Source of the DNA: Arenicola marina
Taxonomy: Eukaryota > Annelida > Polychaeta > Arenicolidae
Length of the DNA stretch: 64,000 nucleotides
Assembly: GCA_964019135.1 (NCBI GenBank)
Contig: OZ025256.1
Coordinates: 22,699,911 to 22,763,910 of the forward strand
Direction: 5' to 3'
Part shown: in pieces, positions 1-10,212 of the stretch
Position numbering within the stretch: position 1 is the stretch's first letter
Layout of the letters: the number at the start of each line of letters is the position of its first letter
Translations under genes and position numbers: made by a program
The notes under the pieces: model-generated
Database searches by the model: none
What the model was told of the DNA's origin: nothing
The model's input: only the letters and a program-made list of their open reading frames with translations

Positions 1-1438
1 TGGAAGAGCCGCAGCGGTAGGAGCTGGCCGACAGCGTGTCCGATCCATACGAACTGGTACGGATGTCGGGGGAGATGCCGGCCACCGTCACGGAATTGAG
101 CAGCAGAGTGCTGCGCAGCGAGTGCTTCGCGTACGGCTTCCGCATCTCGGGTGGACTGGCCCAGGCGGGCTTGGTGACCGCGACCCCGACCCCGACCCCG
201 ACCGCGGGGCAGCTGCCGTGCTCCGGGACGGACACGAGCGGCAGGGGCGGGAGAGAGGGTGAGGCGCGTATCACTCCGATGGAGGACAACTGCCGCCCCG
301 TGCCTCGTCGCTGGTTATGCGTGGAGCGACTGGGCGATACCGGGCCAACGTCATCACCACCGGGGGCACCGTGCAGAGGCTCCTGCAGGGATCTCTCATG
401 GGAGACCTTCGCGATCTCTGCATCGGAGCCGGCCTGGTGATGGGGCTGCTGCTGCTGCTGCTGCTGCTGGGCAACCCGGGAACGCCTGTGGTACTGTTTT
501 TTGCGCGGAGGCTGTGGCTGCACCGGAGAGCGAGGCTGGAAACTGAGCGGCAAGTCGTCCTCACCAGGTCGTCTCAAGTCAATAACACCCGTTTCGCCCT
601 GTTGTTGGCGAGGAAGTGTCTGGGGCCGCCTCCCGGCGGGTGGGGCGGAAGGTCCACTCCTAGCCGGCCCCAGGGACGCTTGGCATTCTCGTACCTCTTC
701 CACCCCCGGTCTCTGTAAGCTTAGAACCGATAATATTCTCTTTCCCGACATCTTCACCCGCGTGTCATTTACATGTTGTTCATCTCCTCCGTCGAGTTCT
801 GCCAGGTCAGCCACAGCCTGGGAGACGCATGAGCCATGCGCAGTCCGTGCGCAGCTGCTGCTATTGCTACTGCTACCACCAGCACCCGACCGACTGGCCG
901 AGGGGGCTGACGACCCGCTTACCCTACATGAGCGAGCCGCGTCCGGTTTGGCCTCCATGGGTGGTGGAGGGTGCACACACACAACGTCCCCGCCTTCATA
1001 CATAGCCAGCGTCATCGCGGTCGAGTTTCCGGTCTTCCGGCGGAATCGCCGCCCGCAGTGTCGAATTTTCCCATCCGCAGCGTACCCCAAAGTCTCGCGG
1101 TGACTGCAATAATTGTCCCCTACCGCGCTTAATCCCGTGACCTTGCCTCCGTTGTCAAGGTCAAACTGAATAGTGGATGTGGAAAGGTTCCGGTCCAACA
1201 AAGAGAGGCTCTGTTTCGCCAGCACCCGGGAGACGCGTGGAGTGGGCACGCAGTCTCTTTGGCCTGAAGCCGGGCTCTCAGCCTGAGTGACATCTTCGGG
1301 ATCATAACTAGAACTGGAACTGGAGAAGGAGTTGGTCGATGTAGTGGATCGACAGAGGTTGAAAAACTTCGCTTGGTTGTCCTTGACCTTGGGTGCATCA
1401 GCACGTCCCGACCGCTGCGAGATATTATAATCTTCCAT
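1..1438 (-). CDS. Long open frame, unrecognised Ser/Pro/Gln-rich protein, N-terminal exon, cut by the window edge
   Basis: Reading the minus strand from the ATG at 1438-1436, I checked every codon down to position 2 and found no stop: 479 codons, still open at the edge. An in-frame TGA lies at 1468-1466, so the ATG is the first possible Met of this frame. The stretch is GC-rich compared with the AT-rich DNA next to it, as the exons of the other genes here are. The protein starts MEDYNISQRSG, has a serine run near residue 40, many Ser/Pro/Gly/Arg segments, a run of seven Gln encoded by CAG (about 448-471), and a short Gly-Val repeat. It looks intrinsically disordered; I see no catalytic motif, signal peptide or membrane segment and do not recognise a family. 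A GTAAGC after Ser-Cys-Arg near 930 could be a donor, so the true exon may end earlier. The small plus-strand frames over this interval are shadows. Confidence 0.6.
   Translation of the reverse strand, partial: MEDYNISQRSGRADAPKVKDNQAKFFNLCRSTTSTNSFSSSSSSYDPEDVTQAESPASGQRDCVPTPRVSRVLAKQSLSLLDRNLSTSTIQFDLDNGGKVTGLSAVGDNYCSHRETLGYAADGKIRHCGRRFRRKTGNSTAMTLAMYEGGDVVCVHPPPPMEAKPDAARSCRVSGSSAPSASRSGAGGSSSNSSSCARTAHGSCVSQAVADLAELDGGDEQHVNDTRVKMSGKRILSVLSLQRPGVEEVRECQASLGPARSGPSAPPAGRRPQTLPRQQQGETGVIDLRRPGEDDLPLSFQPRSPVQPQPPRKKQYHRRSRVAQQQQQQQQPHHQAGSDAEIAKVSHERSLQEPLHGAPGGDDVGPVSPSRSTHNQRRGTGRQLSSIGVIRASPSLPPLPLVSVPEHGSCPAVGVGVGVAVTKPAWASPPEMRKPYAKHSLRSTLLLNSVTVAGISPDIRTSSYGSDTLSASSYRCGSS
448..471 (-). 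repeat. CAG/CTG trinucleotide run encoding polyglutamine
   Basis: Consecutive CTG triplets on the plus strand read as CAG on the minus strand, in the frame of the 479-codon open frame, giving seven Gln followed by Pro-His-His-Gln. The run being in frame is compatible with a translated polyQ tract, and it is a likely length polymorphism. Confidence 0.75.
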
Positions 1439-2354
1439 TGTAAATTCGTTGTCAGTAGCTGAAAGTCATCAGAAGCACTGGACGACGTTTAAATTGACGT
1501 CAAACCATCTATTATAATATCCGCGATTTCACCGATCAAATTTAATTTCCTTTCGCTTCAAATTCCTCTGGAACTGAGTAAACAACGCCGCAAGTGACTT
1601 GAACCCGGCCTCTTTAACAACCCATGGCGCACTTTCAATGCAGGACCGCTCATCTCCTACAGATAATAACGATCATATTTCTATTTGTTTGAATTCCCGA
1701 GGCACATGAAGTCCGATTGTAATCCTAGGATGCCGTATATCATCTAGACTCGTGTTCACACAAAAGAAATCTCCCAGTGTCGTTTTGTGGTTCAAGATTT
1801 GTTCCTCGATCAACAATGTACTGCAAGAGCGCCACCTAACGTGAATATTGTGCGCAGGTGTTCGCACGCGGAACCATGGCAACCGGACACGTGGCTGGTG
1901 GCGGGGAGGAAATAGGAGCGGTTGCTAATTAAATGAAGTAGGTATTATGGCTTACCATAGATAGCTCGTTAACCGTGTTAATTAGATTCGCTAAACAGTA
2001 TTCAGGCGAAGTCAGTTAAAGACCCCAAGGTGCAAAGTCGCTCGACATTGCACCTTGAGGCTTTTGTCACATGTGGATTATCCGATAGTCGACAGCGAGT
2101 AGGCTAAGCGTGAGGAGATATGGGGGGAGGGGGAGGTTGGGGGAGGCAAGGGGTATTTCCGTTCCTCGGCAATGGCCCCTACATTTCATGATTTTCCTCA
2201 TTCGCAGTTCACGGTGAGATGAGAAGCCCCCCCCCCCCCCCACCCCGGGAAATACGCCTTCCCAACCCCAGTAAGAACAGATAAGAACGTTTGATAATAT
2301 TATGTAGCCACAAAAATAATAAAACATTGGTTCAAGGTGTTGTTCATGAAATAT
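1439..2354. other. Intergenic region between the left-edge gene and LIPT1
   Basis: No supportable gene. It holds short AT-rich stretches, a C run near 2230, a G-rich strip at 2118-2148, and a perfect 10-bp stem with a 12-base loop (CAAGGTGCAA at 2026-2035, TTGCACCTTG at 2048-2057). The part next to 1438 should contain the 5' leader or promoter of the minus-strand open frame, but I see no clear core promoter element. Confidence 0.5.
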
Positions 2355-2360
2355 TTATTC
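2355..2360 (-). terminator. Candidate polyadenylation signal of LIPT1
   Basis: TTTATT on the plus strand reads AATAAA on the minus strand, about 520 bp past the LIPT1 stop. A U-rich stretch (TGTTTTATTATTTTTGTGG on the minus strand) follows 30-50 bases downstream, as expected for a cleavage site. No transcript evidence is visible. Confidence 0.35.
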
Positions 2361-2877
2361 CGAATAAACTAGTTTTATGTCAATCCGGTACGCAGGGATA
2401 GATTAACATAAAGTGAAGGATGGCGATCGACTGCGAAGCGCGAAAATGCTAGCTTGTGAAGAATACCTTTTCGTTTAGACATATAGTATTACATCCCAAA
2501 TAAATATTGTTACAACTAAATTAAAATATGCGCACCGGCGGGGCCGCATGAACAAATCTGCCGATTAGTCGTAGAGATCACATGACTGTTAGGATCGAGG
2601 ATATTCCTTCAAACCCTGGCGCCCTTGGAGACCAAAAGATTTTTCGGAGAAAATAGTTGACTACATATAATAACCATACGATGGGCGGTCTGATACTATA
2701 CCAAGGATTCATAATTATACATAATCTTTTCCCCGATGATGGCGTGTGGGGCTAAATACTTCAACACAATATGGTGGAAGTTTAATACACATGAGATATG
2801 ATATTTAGTCAGCGAAACTATATAGGACACAAATATGGGATGGATTACGAGCAAATCTCATCCATCTCTTATCATGG

Positions 2878-5800
2878 TCAAGACCCACTCATTTCCTCGA
2901 TCCCTACTGCTTTGGTCTTACCTTCACGCAATTCCCTTATCCAGGAGGGCATAACACTTGATAAGGTGCCTGGTGAGAATTTCTCTCCTTTTAACGTATC
3001 GTTGAGTTCCTTTAATAACGCGGCGGCGGCGGCGTCAGAAATTAAATCCATTTTCCCCTCCAGCTGTATACTGTCAATGCGACCCTTTCGGATATGGACG
3101 ACCAGGCTTGTCTCTGGAGTGTTAATTCCGCCCTCGGGGAGCGTGGCCCTCAGCGAAAATGGAGGTGTCCTGCCAAATATCCAGTCCCAGTCAGTGAGCT
3201 CTCGGTATACCTCGAACACTCCCGGGAGCATTCGTTCATTGGACGGGTCACAGAATACCACCTTGCCCTGCCAGGAACAAAGAAAACGTCACCGATGTAG
3301 ACACTATTATTGCGTATATCACTGGTATTTTTAGCGAAATGGGTAATGAAACAATAATATTTATAGCTCGTCTTGTGCATTGTTTATATCATAAAAATAC
3401 AATAGAATATATTTACACTCAAGCAAGTCGGTGTGTCTTAATTTAGAGGTTGTCGTGTGTATTATTTATATCATAAAAATACAATAGAATATATTTAGGT
3501 CGACACTCAAGTCGGTGAATCTTAATTTATGGGTTGTCTTGTGTATTATTTATATCATAAAAATACAATAGAATATATTTAGGTCGACACTCAAGTCGGT
3601 GAATCTTAATTTATGGGTTGTCTTGTGTATTATTTATATCATAAAAATACAATAGATATCTCCAAGTCTACACTCAATTCGGTGCATCAATTATGTGACC
3701 AGTCTATATGTCTGATATGTATCAGATAAATACAAGATAGGTTCGAGTCCCCAGTGTGCGTAGACGGTGTAATGGTATTGTAATGTCTGGTTATCCAAAA
3801 AATGACCATAAAGATGGTGTGGCAGGCAAGTCTACAGTCAGATTGACATACACGTTGTGATCAACGACCGAGAGCTCAGTGGGTTAGAGCGCTCGCGCGT
3901 GGATCGCTGGTTCGAGCCCCGCTGTGGTCATGTCTGTGTGGTCGCAGGATAAAGACCCCATGTCCTTCTTCGCAAAAAGTAGGGGGTTACCCACGGGGAC
4001 ATGGCTCCGCTCTGCTCTTCCGTCTGACAGACGCGATATGACCAGAATTGGTTAAAGCGTTCCCAATATGCAACCAATCGTATATATTAAGAGAAATACA
4101 ACAGAATATGGTGCTTATGTCACCGATTAGGTAAACTACTTCAGTAACGTCACTCCGACCCAACCCACGACGACTCCTCCACCACCACTCCTCCCCTCCA
4201 CCATTCCACTTCATTCTACCACCACTCCACCTCTCGCCCACTCCACCCCACCCCACCACCCTCCACCCCACCACCACTCCATGCACCCCCCACTCCACCC
4301 CCCCCCCCCCACCACCACGCCCCAAACTAAGTGTACAACATGATAATGAATACATAACTTGTTTCCAGGAATACAGCAAGTGCTAATTAGATTTAACAGA
4401 CAGCGTCAAGGGTGTGAATACCAGCAATGGGCGCTGGGGAAAGCAAGGTGAGCTGGGCGGTTGTGGGTAATACCAAAGCGGTAGTGAGTCGACAGGTGGT
4501 GGGCTCCAAACGTGGCCAGAACATGAACCATAGCGAGACTAAAGCGGTGATCAGATTGGTTGGTTGGTTGTATATTCAGGACGCTGCAACCACCTGTGTT
4601 CATATCGCTTTAATGGGAGAAGAAAGGGAGAGTGGAGCCATGTCCCCGGGGGTCTATTCGGAGCAGGACATGGGAACTTGGTCCTGCGACCATGCACACA
4701 TGGTCACAGCGGGGCTCGAACCACCGACCCACGTGTCTGAAGGCTTTCAGATTCAGTAAGAATCAGTGTCATTTATTGGATCAAGTACATTAATACAGTG
4801 TGGAACACATAATACATTTACAAAAGTTCAGCGACTTGATCAGGAGACCCCATTAAGACCTGTGCGGTCGCTTTCATGAGGGCCACCTCAGTTACAATAA
4901 ATACATTGACGATGGGCGGATTTCTGAAGTGAATTATATGCATGATAAGGGGGCAAATATAACACATATTAAGTGAAAAAAAAAAAAAAAAAAATGTATG
5001 AAAAAGAAAAAAAAAATGGGGAAAAAAAGGTTCATATACACCTAGAACGATTTCAAAACGTGTGGGATAACGGGGGGGGGGGGAGGGCACGGAAGGGGCG
5101 ATACTGGGGAGGGATATTATATTGCTTGACAAACGTAACAATTTGGAATAGTACAGTTAGTGCTATAACAACCTACTAAAAACGGCTGTTGCGAAGGAGG
5201 GAAGGCTATGTGTGGATATTTTATCTGTCACCTGCTGCGGAGCCAAATGTCAGGTGGCCAGAGCGCTGAATACGAGCGCACTAACCCACTGAGCTATCAA
5301 GAGGTGATCAGAAGCCGGCGACTGAAACGGTAGCGGGACTGAAACAGTAGCGGGACTGAAACGGTTGCGGGACTGAAACGGTGGCGGGACTGAAACGGTT
5401 GCGGGACTGCAACGGTTGCGGGACTGAAACGGTAGCGGGACTGATACGGTAGCGGGACTGAAACGGTAGCGGGACTGAAATGGACTGAAACGGTAGCGGG
5501 ACTGAAACGGTAGCGGGACTGAAACGGTAGCGGGACTGAAATGGACTGAAACGGTAGCGGGACTGAAACGGTAGCGGGACTGCAACGGTAGCGGGACTGA
5601 TACGGTAGCGGGACTGAAACGGTAGCGGGACTGCAACGGTTGCGGGACTGAAACGGTAGCGGGACTGATACGGTAGCGGGACTGATACGGTAGCGGGACT
5701 GAAACGGTAGCGGGACTGCAACGGTTGCGGGACTGAAACGGTAGCGGGACTGAAACGGTAGCGGGACTGCAACGGTTGCGGGACTGAAACGGTAGCGGGA

Positions 5801-8800
5801 CTGATACGGTAGCGGGACTGAAACGGTAGCAGGACTGAAATGGACTGAAACGGTAGCGGGACTGAAACGGTAGCGGGACTGAAACGGTAGCGGGACTGAA
5901 ACGGTAGCGGGACTGAAACGGTAGCGGGACTGATACGGTAGCGGGACTAAAACGGTAGAGGGACTGAAACGGTAGCGGGATTGAAACGGTAGCGAGACTG
6001 CAACGGTAGCGGGACTGAAACGGTAGCGGGACTGAAACGGTGGCGGAACTGAAACGGTAGCGGGACTGAAACGGTAACGGGATTGAAACGATAGCGGGAC
6101 TGAAACAGTAGCGGGATTGAAACGGTAGCGGTACCAAAACGGTAGCGGAACTGAAACGGTAGCGGGACTGAAACGGTAGCGGGATTGAAACGGTAGCGGG
6201 ACTGAAACGGTAGCGGGACTGAAACGGTAGCGGGACTGAAACGGTTGCGGAACTGAAACGTTAACGCTAGCAAGTTGATTCTCGCCATGGACACAAAATA
6301 AATTAAATTGCCTCAATAAATTACATACATTACCTCAATATTTGATACGCCCAGGAATTCGGCACCAATCGCCTTGACAAGATCGTCATGTGAGATTCCT
6401 GGCTCCACTTCACAGAGATTCTTTACCGGTGAAGGCACGCTCGCAGTGGCTTTGCTTTGTAGTCCAGGCTAATCGAGTGAGGCAGCATCGCCATGCACAT
6501 ATAGGGGACAGAGGCGTACGATTATTTAAGAGTCCGTGCCAATTTCATATCATTAGAGTATCATTACATGATGAGGTCAGGACTAAGGCCCATAGAACAA
6601 GTCATTAACTCGAAAATAAGACGCACGTCACTGTAGCGAAATTCTTAAATAAGACAAAATATATCTTGTGTACAAAAGATATATAAGATAACTGCTTGAC
6701 AGCTGTAAAAATTAAACGTTAAACAAACAAAAAAGCCAGTAAAATTAGTTGCATGTATTCTATATAAATACGAAATACCAAGACTGTGCATAAATAAGGA
6801 TAATACACATAATGTTATTACCAATGTAATGAATTACATTACATCAAAACAGGAAATGTTTGGTATTTTATGCCACATTTCTGCACACGAAGGCTAATTA
6901 GTGGACCAAGAAATATTTCGGGACAAAGGAGTAAAGTTGGATGAAATGTGCCCCAGATATCGGGTCCAAGATTCGAACCCATGACCTGTAAGTCTGCAGC
7001 TGAGTCGGCCATCCATCTGAGCTATGGTTGGTTCGTTGGTTGTATATTCAAGACGCTTTAACCACTTGGGGTCATATCGCGTCAATGTGAAGGGAAGGAA
7101 GCGAAGAGTGGAGCCATGTCCCCGGGGGTAACCCCTACTCTTTGCGAAGAATGACATGGACTCTTTTTGGGGATTTACTCACCATACAGGGCCTGAGCAA
7201 ATCCTTCAGCTGGTTCTTGTCGACATCAAAGATTAATGTGCAATGGTGAAATGCCGTATTTCTTCCAAGCTTGGCAGCAGTTCCAGACAACTACAATATG
7301 TAAGATTTAAAAAAGATACATCCATATTTAGTGACATCTTAGTGACATCTTTCTTTTCCTCTTCAAACACGGTATAGGGCAAGAGTTCATCTATCTGATG
7401 AGCTTTTTCGCACCATAGAATTCAATGTTTGACTTTGACGTGCTGTAGTTCATGTATGTTTTCGGACACTACATATGTTTTTGGACACTCCTTCAACGCC
7501 GGGAAAATGATGACTTTAGCGTGCTGTAAGTATTCGGACACCCGAGGCAGGTATGTTTCAAGTGTATTCGGACACTATCAGACCTAAAATAACAATGCCT
7601 CCAGGTTTCTTGTTATTGCGGAACACTGGCCCCATGATTGCAATTTCACTGCTTGTGATTGCAGGTGTCGGGGTGACTTAACCGGCTTCAGTCGACTCGC
7701 CATGGCGTAATTATTAATTCTTCTTTTTTATGTATGTATGTTTTGGGACAGGATATGTGAGAGTTTTTTTTCCTGTTAATATTCGAACAGCCGTAAAAAT
7801 AATTATTTGTAAGTGTGTCCGAAAACATACAAGACATACGGGTAGCTCAAGCTTTTACCAGAATGACCGTCGCAAATCATTATAGAGTAATGTATAATAT
7901 ATAATGGTTGTTGGTTGTATATTCAGGACGAATTAACCAGGGCTCGACACTAACTCTTAGCATGCACTTGTCCTGTAGGACAAGTACTTTCAATTTTTTA
8001 CTTGTCCCACTTGATATTAACTTGTCCTCCCCCAGCCCCCACAAAAAAACAAAAAAAAACAAAAAAAACAAACTCAAAACACATTATTTTATTAAAGTGT
8101 CCCGATTAAACTGCCACGATTCCAACTACTAATTGTGCAAGTGATTGCGGTACGCATTGCCATTTTGAAACAATTGTTAACAATCAGTGTCCCCCACCCC
8201 TCCCCACCTACAGTTTTCCGACTACCCAGAAATGTTGTTGCTATAACCAAACGGATGACCCAATCGGCCTCAGTATCCATTCCAGGCCTGTGATTGATCC
8301 TTACTTTCCTACTTTTTCACTACTTTTTTTAGGTTCTCCCTAATCCCTACTTTTTTAAATATTTCTTTTATTTTATTTCTACCTAGTTTTGAAATGTCTA
8401 AGATTTGACCAGATGACATGAAAGCCACCCATAGTTTAAAGGAATTCGAGTACATCAGGATCACGCCACTAGTGTTTGATTGATGCCCGATGACCTATGA
8501 TACTGGGTACTGTCACAGAGTAGGTACTATAGAGTAGGAATTATGCTGTATAATACGTACTCTGTGGTGGTGGAATGCATGTTATCTGGCCTGGTCTCAA
8601 AGTGATAAGTTGTATGGTAAGGGTAAAAGTCATCTCGGTAAGTAAATATGCAGAAAAGGCGTAGCTATTTTCATCAGAATTCCGTACATTTGTTCCTGGA
8701 GTCCTACCTTTCTCTACTTTTTCTCTTACTTGTCTGGCACCAGTGGCCCTATTTTATCCCAATTTTTTTGTGAGGGGTTAATCACAGACATGCTTTTCAA

Positions 8801-10199
8801 AAGATCCCAAATTGATACGGATAGGGGAGAGACAGGTCTAATCGGGTGCGTGTGAGGGGGAGGGGGGGTCTGTCCTGGGTGGGTGAGGTGTTGGGTCCCT
8901 CCTAGGTGTGTATGATGGGAGAGTTCCGTCCCGTGTGAGGCGCTGAGGGGTCCCTGGGTGAGTGTGAGTGAGGGAGAGGGCGTCTGTCGTGGGTGGGTGT
9001 GATGCGGGACTGGAGGTGGATCCATGCTATAGGGTGTAATACATTGGTTTGCATCGTCTGTCTACGCTGAAATCAATAATGCGCAATTGTCGCATCATAA
9101 GACTTCGTTTGCAACTATTACACTTACAGATCAACAAATGGGACTGAGTATTATTGATAATGAACCAGCTAAAGCCGACAAAACAAACTCTGGTTACAAA
9201 AGTTTGGAACATGCACTTTGTACTAGTCCGGCAATCACTTGTCCTATCGGACAAGTACAGGGAAGTTTTCACTTGTCCGACAGGTAAAATCACTTGTCCC
9301 GGACAAGCGGACAAGCATTAATGTCGAGCCCTGTTAACAACTGTTGATCATATCGCGTCAATGGGAGAAGGAAGGGAGAGTAGAGCCATGTCCCCAGGGG
9401 AAACCCCCTACTCTTTGCGAAGAAGGACAGAGGGATCTTTATCCTGCGACCACACAGATATGGCCACAGCGGGGCTTAAACCACCGAGCCATGTGCCGTT
9501 AGCTAGGCACTCAGGTGGCCAGACCGTGTCTAGGAAAGGATTTTATTATAATTCACCAAATAACGATACGTTCGTATTTTACATATCTCCGACCCAATTT
9601 TATATATTTCTAATTAACCCACTTAGCTATCGGGGCGGCCCTGCATGTATAACATATGAAGCATCCATCATGGTACGCCCAAAAGATGTGATCAAGTTAT
9701 ATCCGACCTTATATTGTTTATCCAATAGAATATCGTCTCTCGGCGTGACTTCCACATCAAGGTCCCATTTAGCTCTCAGTGCCTTCGTGATGACGTTCAA
9801 GTTCTTCGAGCGGTCATACAGTTTCCGGGAAGTGAAGAAAGTGCAGTTGACGTTTCCGCGGTCGTGAAACACCGCGCCCCCACCACTTCGCCGTCTCGCC
9901 ACCTGCACGCCACGCTCGGACGCCTCGTGCACATGGCATTCAGCCCAAGGATTTTGATGTCGCCCGATCACAACGCATGGGTCATTTCGCCATAAAAGTA
10001 GGACATGGCTTGTGTCCAGGTTGACGTTGGCACAGATCCAGTCCTCGAGGGCCAAGTTGTAAAATACATCATGGCATGTAGAGATGTAGAGTTGGCGTTC
10101 AATGCCATGGTGAGATAGACATCTCCTGGAGGTCACTGCTGGTGAGAATGCTCTAAATGTCTTTGAAAGTTGGAGTAAACTCTCCTTCCAAAGCATCAT
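2878..10199 (-). CDS. LIPT1: Lipoyl amidotransferase LIPT1, mitochondrial (four coding exons)
   Basis: Model: complement(join(2878..3267, 6334..6468, 7183..7290, 9708..10199)), 1125 nt, 374 aa, close to the usual vertebrate length of about 373. All three introns are phase 0. The ATG at 10199 lies just inside a good acceptor (TTCCAG at 10210-10205), so a 5'UTR intron is likely. Residues 1-30 are Arg/Ser-rich with few acids, a mitochondrial presequence. The lipoate ligase fold follows: RRSGGGAVFHD (103-113), then LLDKQYK ending exon 1 at Lys164. Exon 2 continues LSGTAAKLGRNTAFHHCTL. Exon 3 carries ATASVPSPVKN, and exon 4 MLPG and TDWDWIFGRTPPFS, the C-terminal domain. In mammals LIPT1 moves lipoyl groups from GCSH to the E2 subunits of 2-oxoacid dehydrogenases. 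The intron 1 donor is AAG|GTCGGA, off consensus after GT. Introns hold SINEs, a hAT element, and 17-bp and 84-bp tandem arrays. Confidence 0.93.
3360..3690. repeat. 84-bp tandem repeat, about four copies, LIPT1 intron 3
   Basis: The phrase GTATTATTTATATCATAAAA recurs with GGGTTGTCTTG marks at 3531 and 3615, giving an 84-bp period. The middle copies are nearly identical and the outer ones diverged. AT-rich, non-coding. Confidence 0.85.
3868..4082 (+). mobile_element. tRNA-derived SINE (family 1), full copy
   Basis: It starts with a tRNA-like head: an A-box-like AGCTCAGTGGGTTAGAGC and a B-box-like GGTTCGAGCCCC. A conserved body follows (GACCCCATGTCCTTCTTCGC, then a GGGGACATGGCTCC core), and a tail CGATATGACC...GTTAAAGCG...TATGCAACCAA. 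The same modules in the same order occur at least ten times in the window on both strands, which shows it is dispersed. Located in LIPT1 intron 3. Confidence 0.85.
4160..4320. repeat. CCACC/CTCC-rich simple sequence
   Basis: A pyrimidine-rich run of CCACCACTCC-like units ending in a C homopolymer, in LIPT1 intron 3. Frames across it are compositional artefacts. Confidence 0.8.
4553..4750 (-). mobile_element. tRNA-derived SINE (family 1)
   Basis: In plus coordinates the tail comes first (TTGGTTGTATATTCAGGACG), then the GAGCCATGTCCCCGGGGG core, then GGGGCTCGAACCACCGACCC, the reverse complement of the B box. The head is truncated near 4750. Confidence 0.85.
5228..5312 (-). mobile_element. SINE head fragment
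   Basis: Only the tRNA-like end remains: CAGGTGGCCAGAGCGCTGAA then CACTAACCCACTGAGCTATC, the reverse complement of the A-box region of family 1. It abuts the 17-bp tandem array that starts just to its right. Confidence 0.6.
5313..6262. repeat. 17-bp minisatellite, about 55 copies, LIPT1 intron 3
   Basis: Unit GGGACTGAAACGGTAGC repeated for about 950 bp, with point variants (GAAACGG, GATACGG, GCAACGG, TTGCGGG) and three shorter units (GAAATGGACT). Because 17 is not a multiple of three and the unit has no stop on the minus strand, all minus frames stay open and give spurious proteins of up to 339 aa. The array lies 72 bp from LIPT1 exon 3. Confidence 0.95.
6893..7017 (-). mobile_element. Second tRNA-derived SINE type (family 2), 5' part
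   Basis: On the minus strand it reads ATAGCTCAGATGG (A box), ACTCAGCTGCAG, then GGGTTCGAATC (B box), followed by a body unlike family 1 that ends near GAAATATTTCTTGG. A 5' tRNA-like head on a different body marks a separate SINE type. It lies directly beside a family 1 copy in LIPT1 intron 2. Confidence 0.6.
7020..7168 (-). mobile_element. tRNA-derived SINE (family 1), head-truncated
   Basis: It contains TTGTATATTCAAGACGCTTT, TCATATCGCGTCAATG, GAGCCATGTCCCCGGGGG and CTACTCTTTGCGAAGAA in the order of the reverse-complemented consensus, then breaks off. The break lies within about 15 bp of the LIPT1 exon 2 donor. Confidence 0.8.
7906..9640 (-). mobile_element. tRNA-derived SINE (family 1) split by a hAT-like insertion
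   Basis: The SINE tail lies at 7906-7937 and the rest at 9334-9640. Joining them across the insertion, with one TTAAC removed, restores the consensus order GGACG..TTAAC..TCATATCGCGTCAATGGG. The head end reads AACCCACTTAGCTATCGGGG near 9615-9637. About 95 bp of unrelated AT-rich DNA (about 9524-9615) sits within the head. Located in LIPT1 intron 1. Confidence 0.8.
7938..9333. mobile_element. Non-autonomous hAT-like DNA transposon, 1396 bp
   Basis: The termini are inverted: CAGGGCTCGACACTAA at the left, and the complement of CAGGGCTCGACATTAATG at the right. Both ends carry subterminal ACTTGTCC/GGACAAGT motifs. It is flanked by TTAAC on both sides (7933-7937 and 9334-9338). The CAGGG terminus is typical of hAT elements. 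I found no transposase frame; the open frames inside are short and repetitive, so it depends on an enzyme made elsewhere. Confidence 0.85.
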
Positions 10200-10212
10200 C
10201 AACCTGGAATAA

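Noticed and set aside
36..1103. Plus-strand frames of 95-200 aa at the left end
   Set aside because: They overlap the longer, uninterrupted minus-strand frame and have no recognisable content; treated as shadows.
5250..6316. Large minus-strand frames of 295 and 339 aa with YRFSPATVSVPLP repeats
   Set aside because: They are readings of a 17-bp tandem array inside LIPT1 intron 3; all minus frames are open, and there are no independent coding signals.
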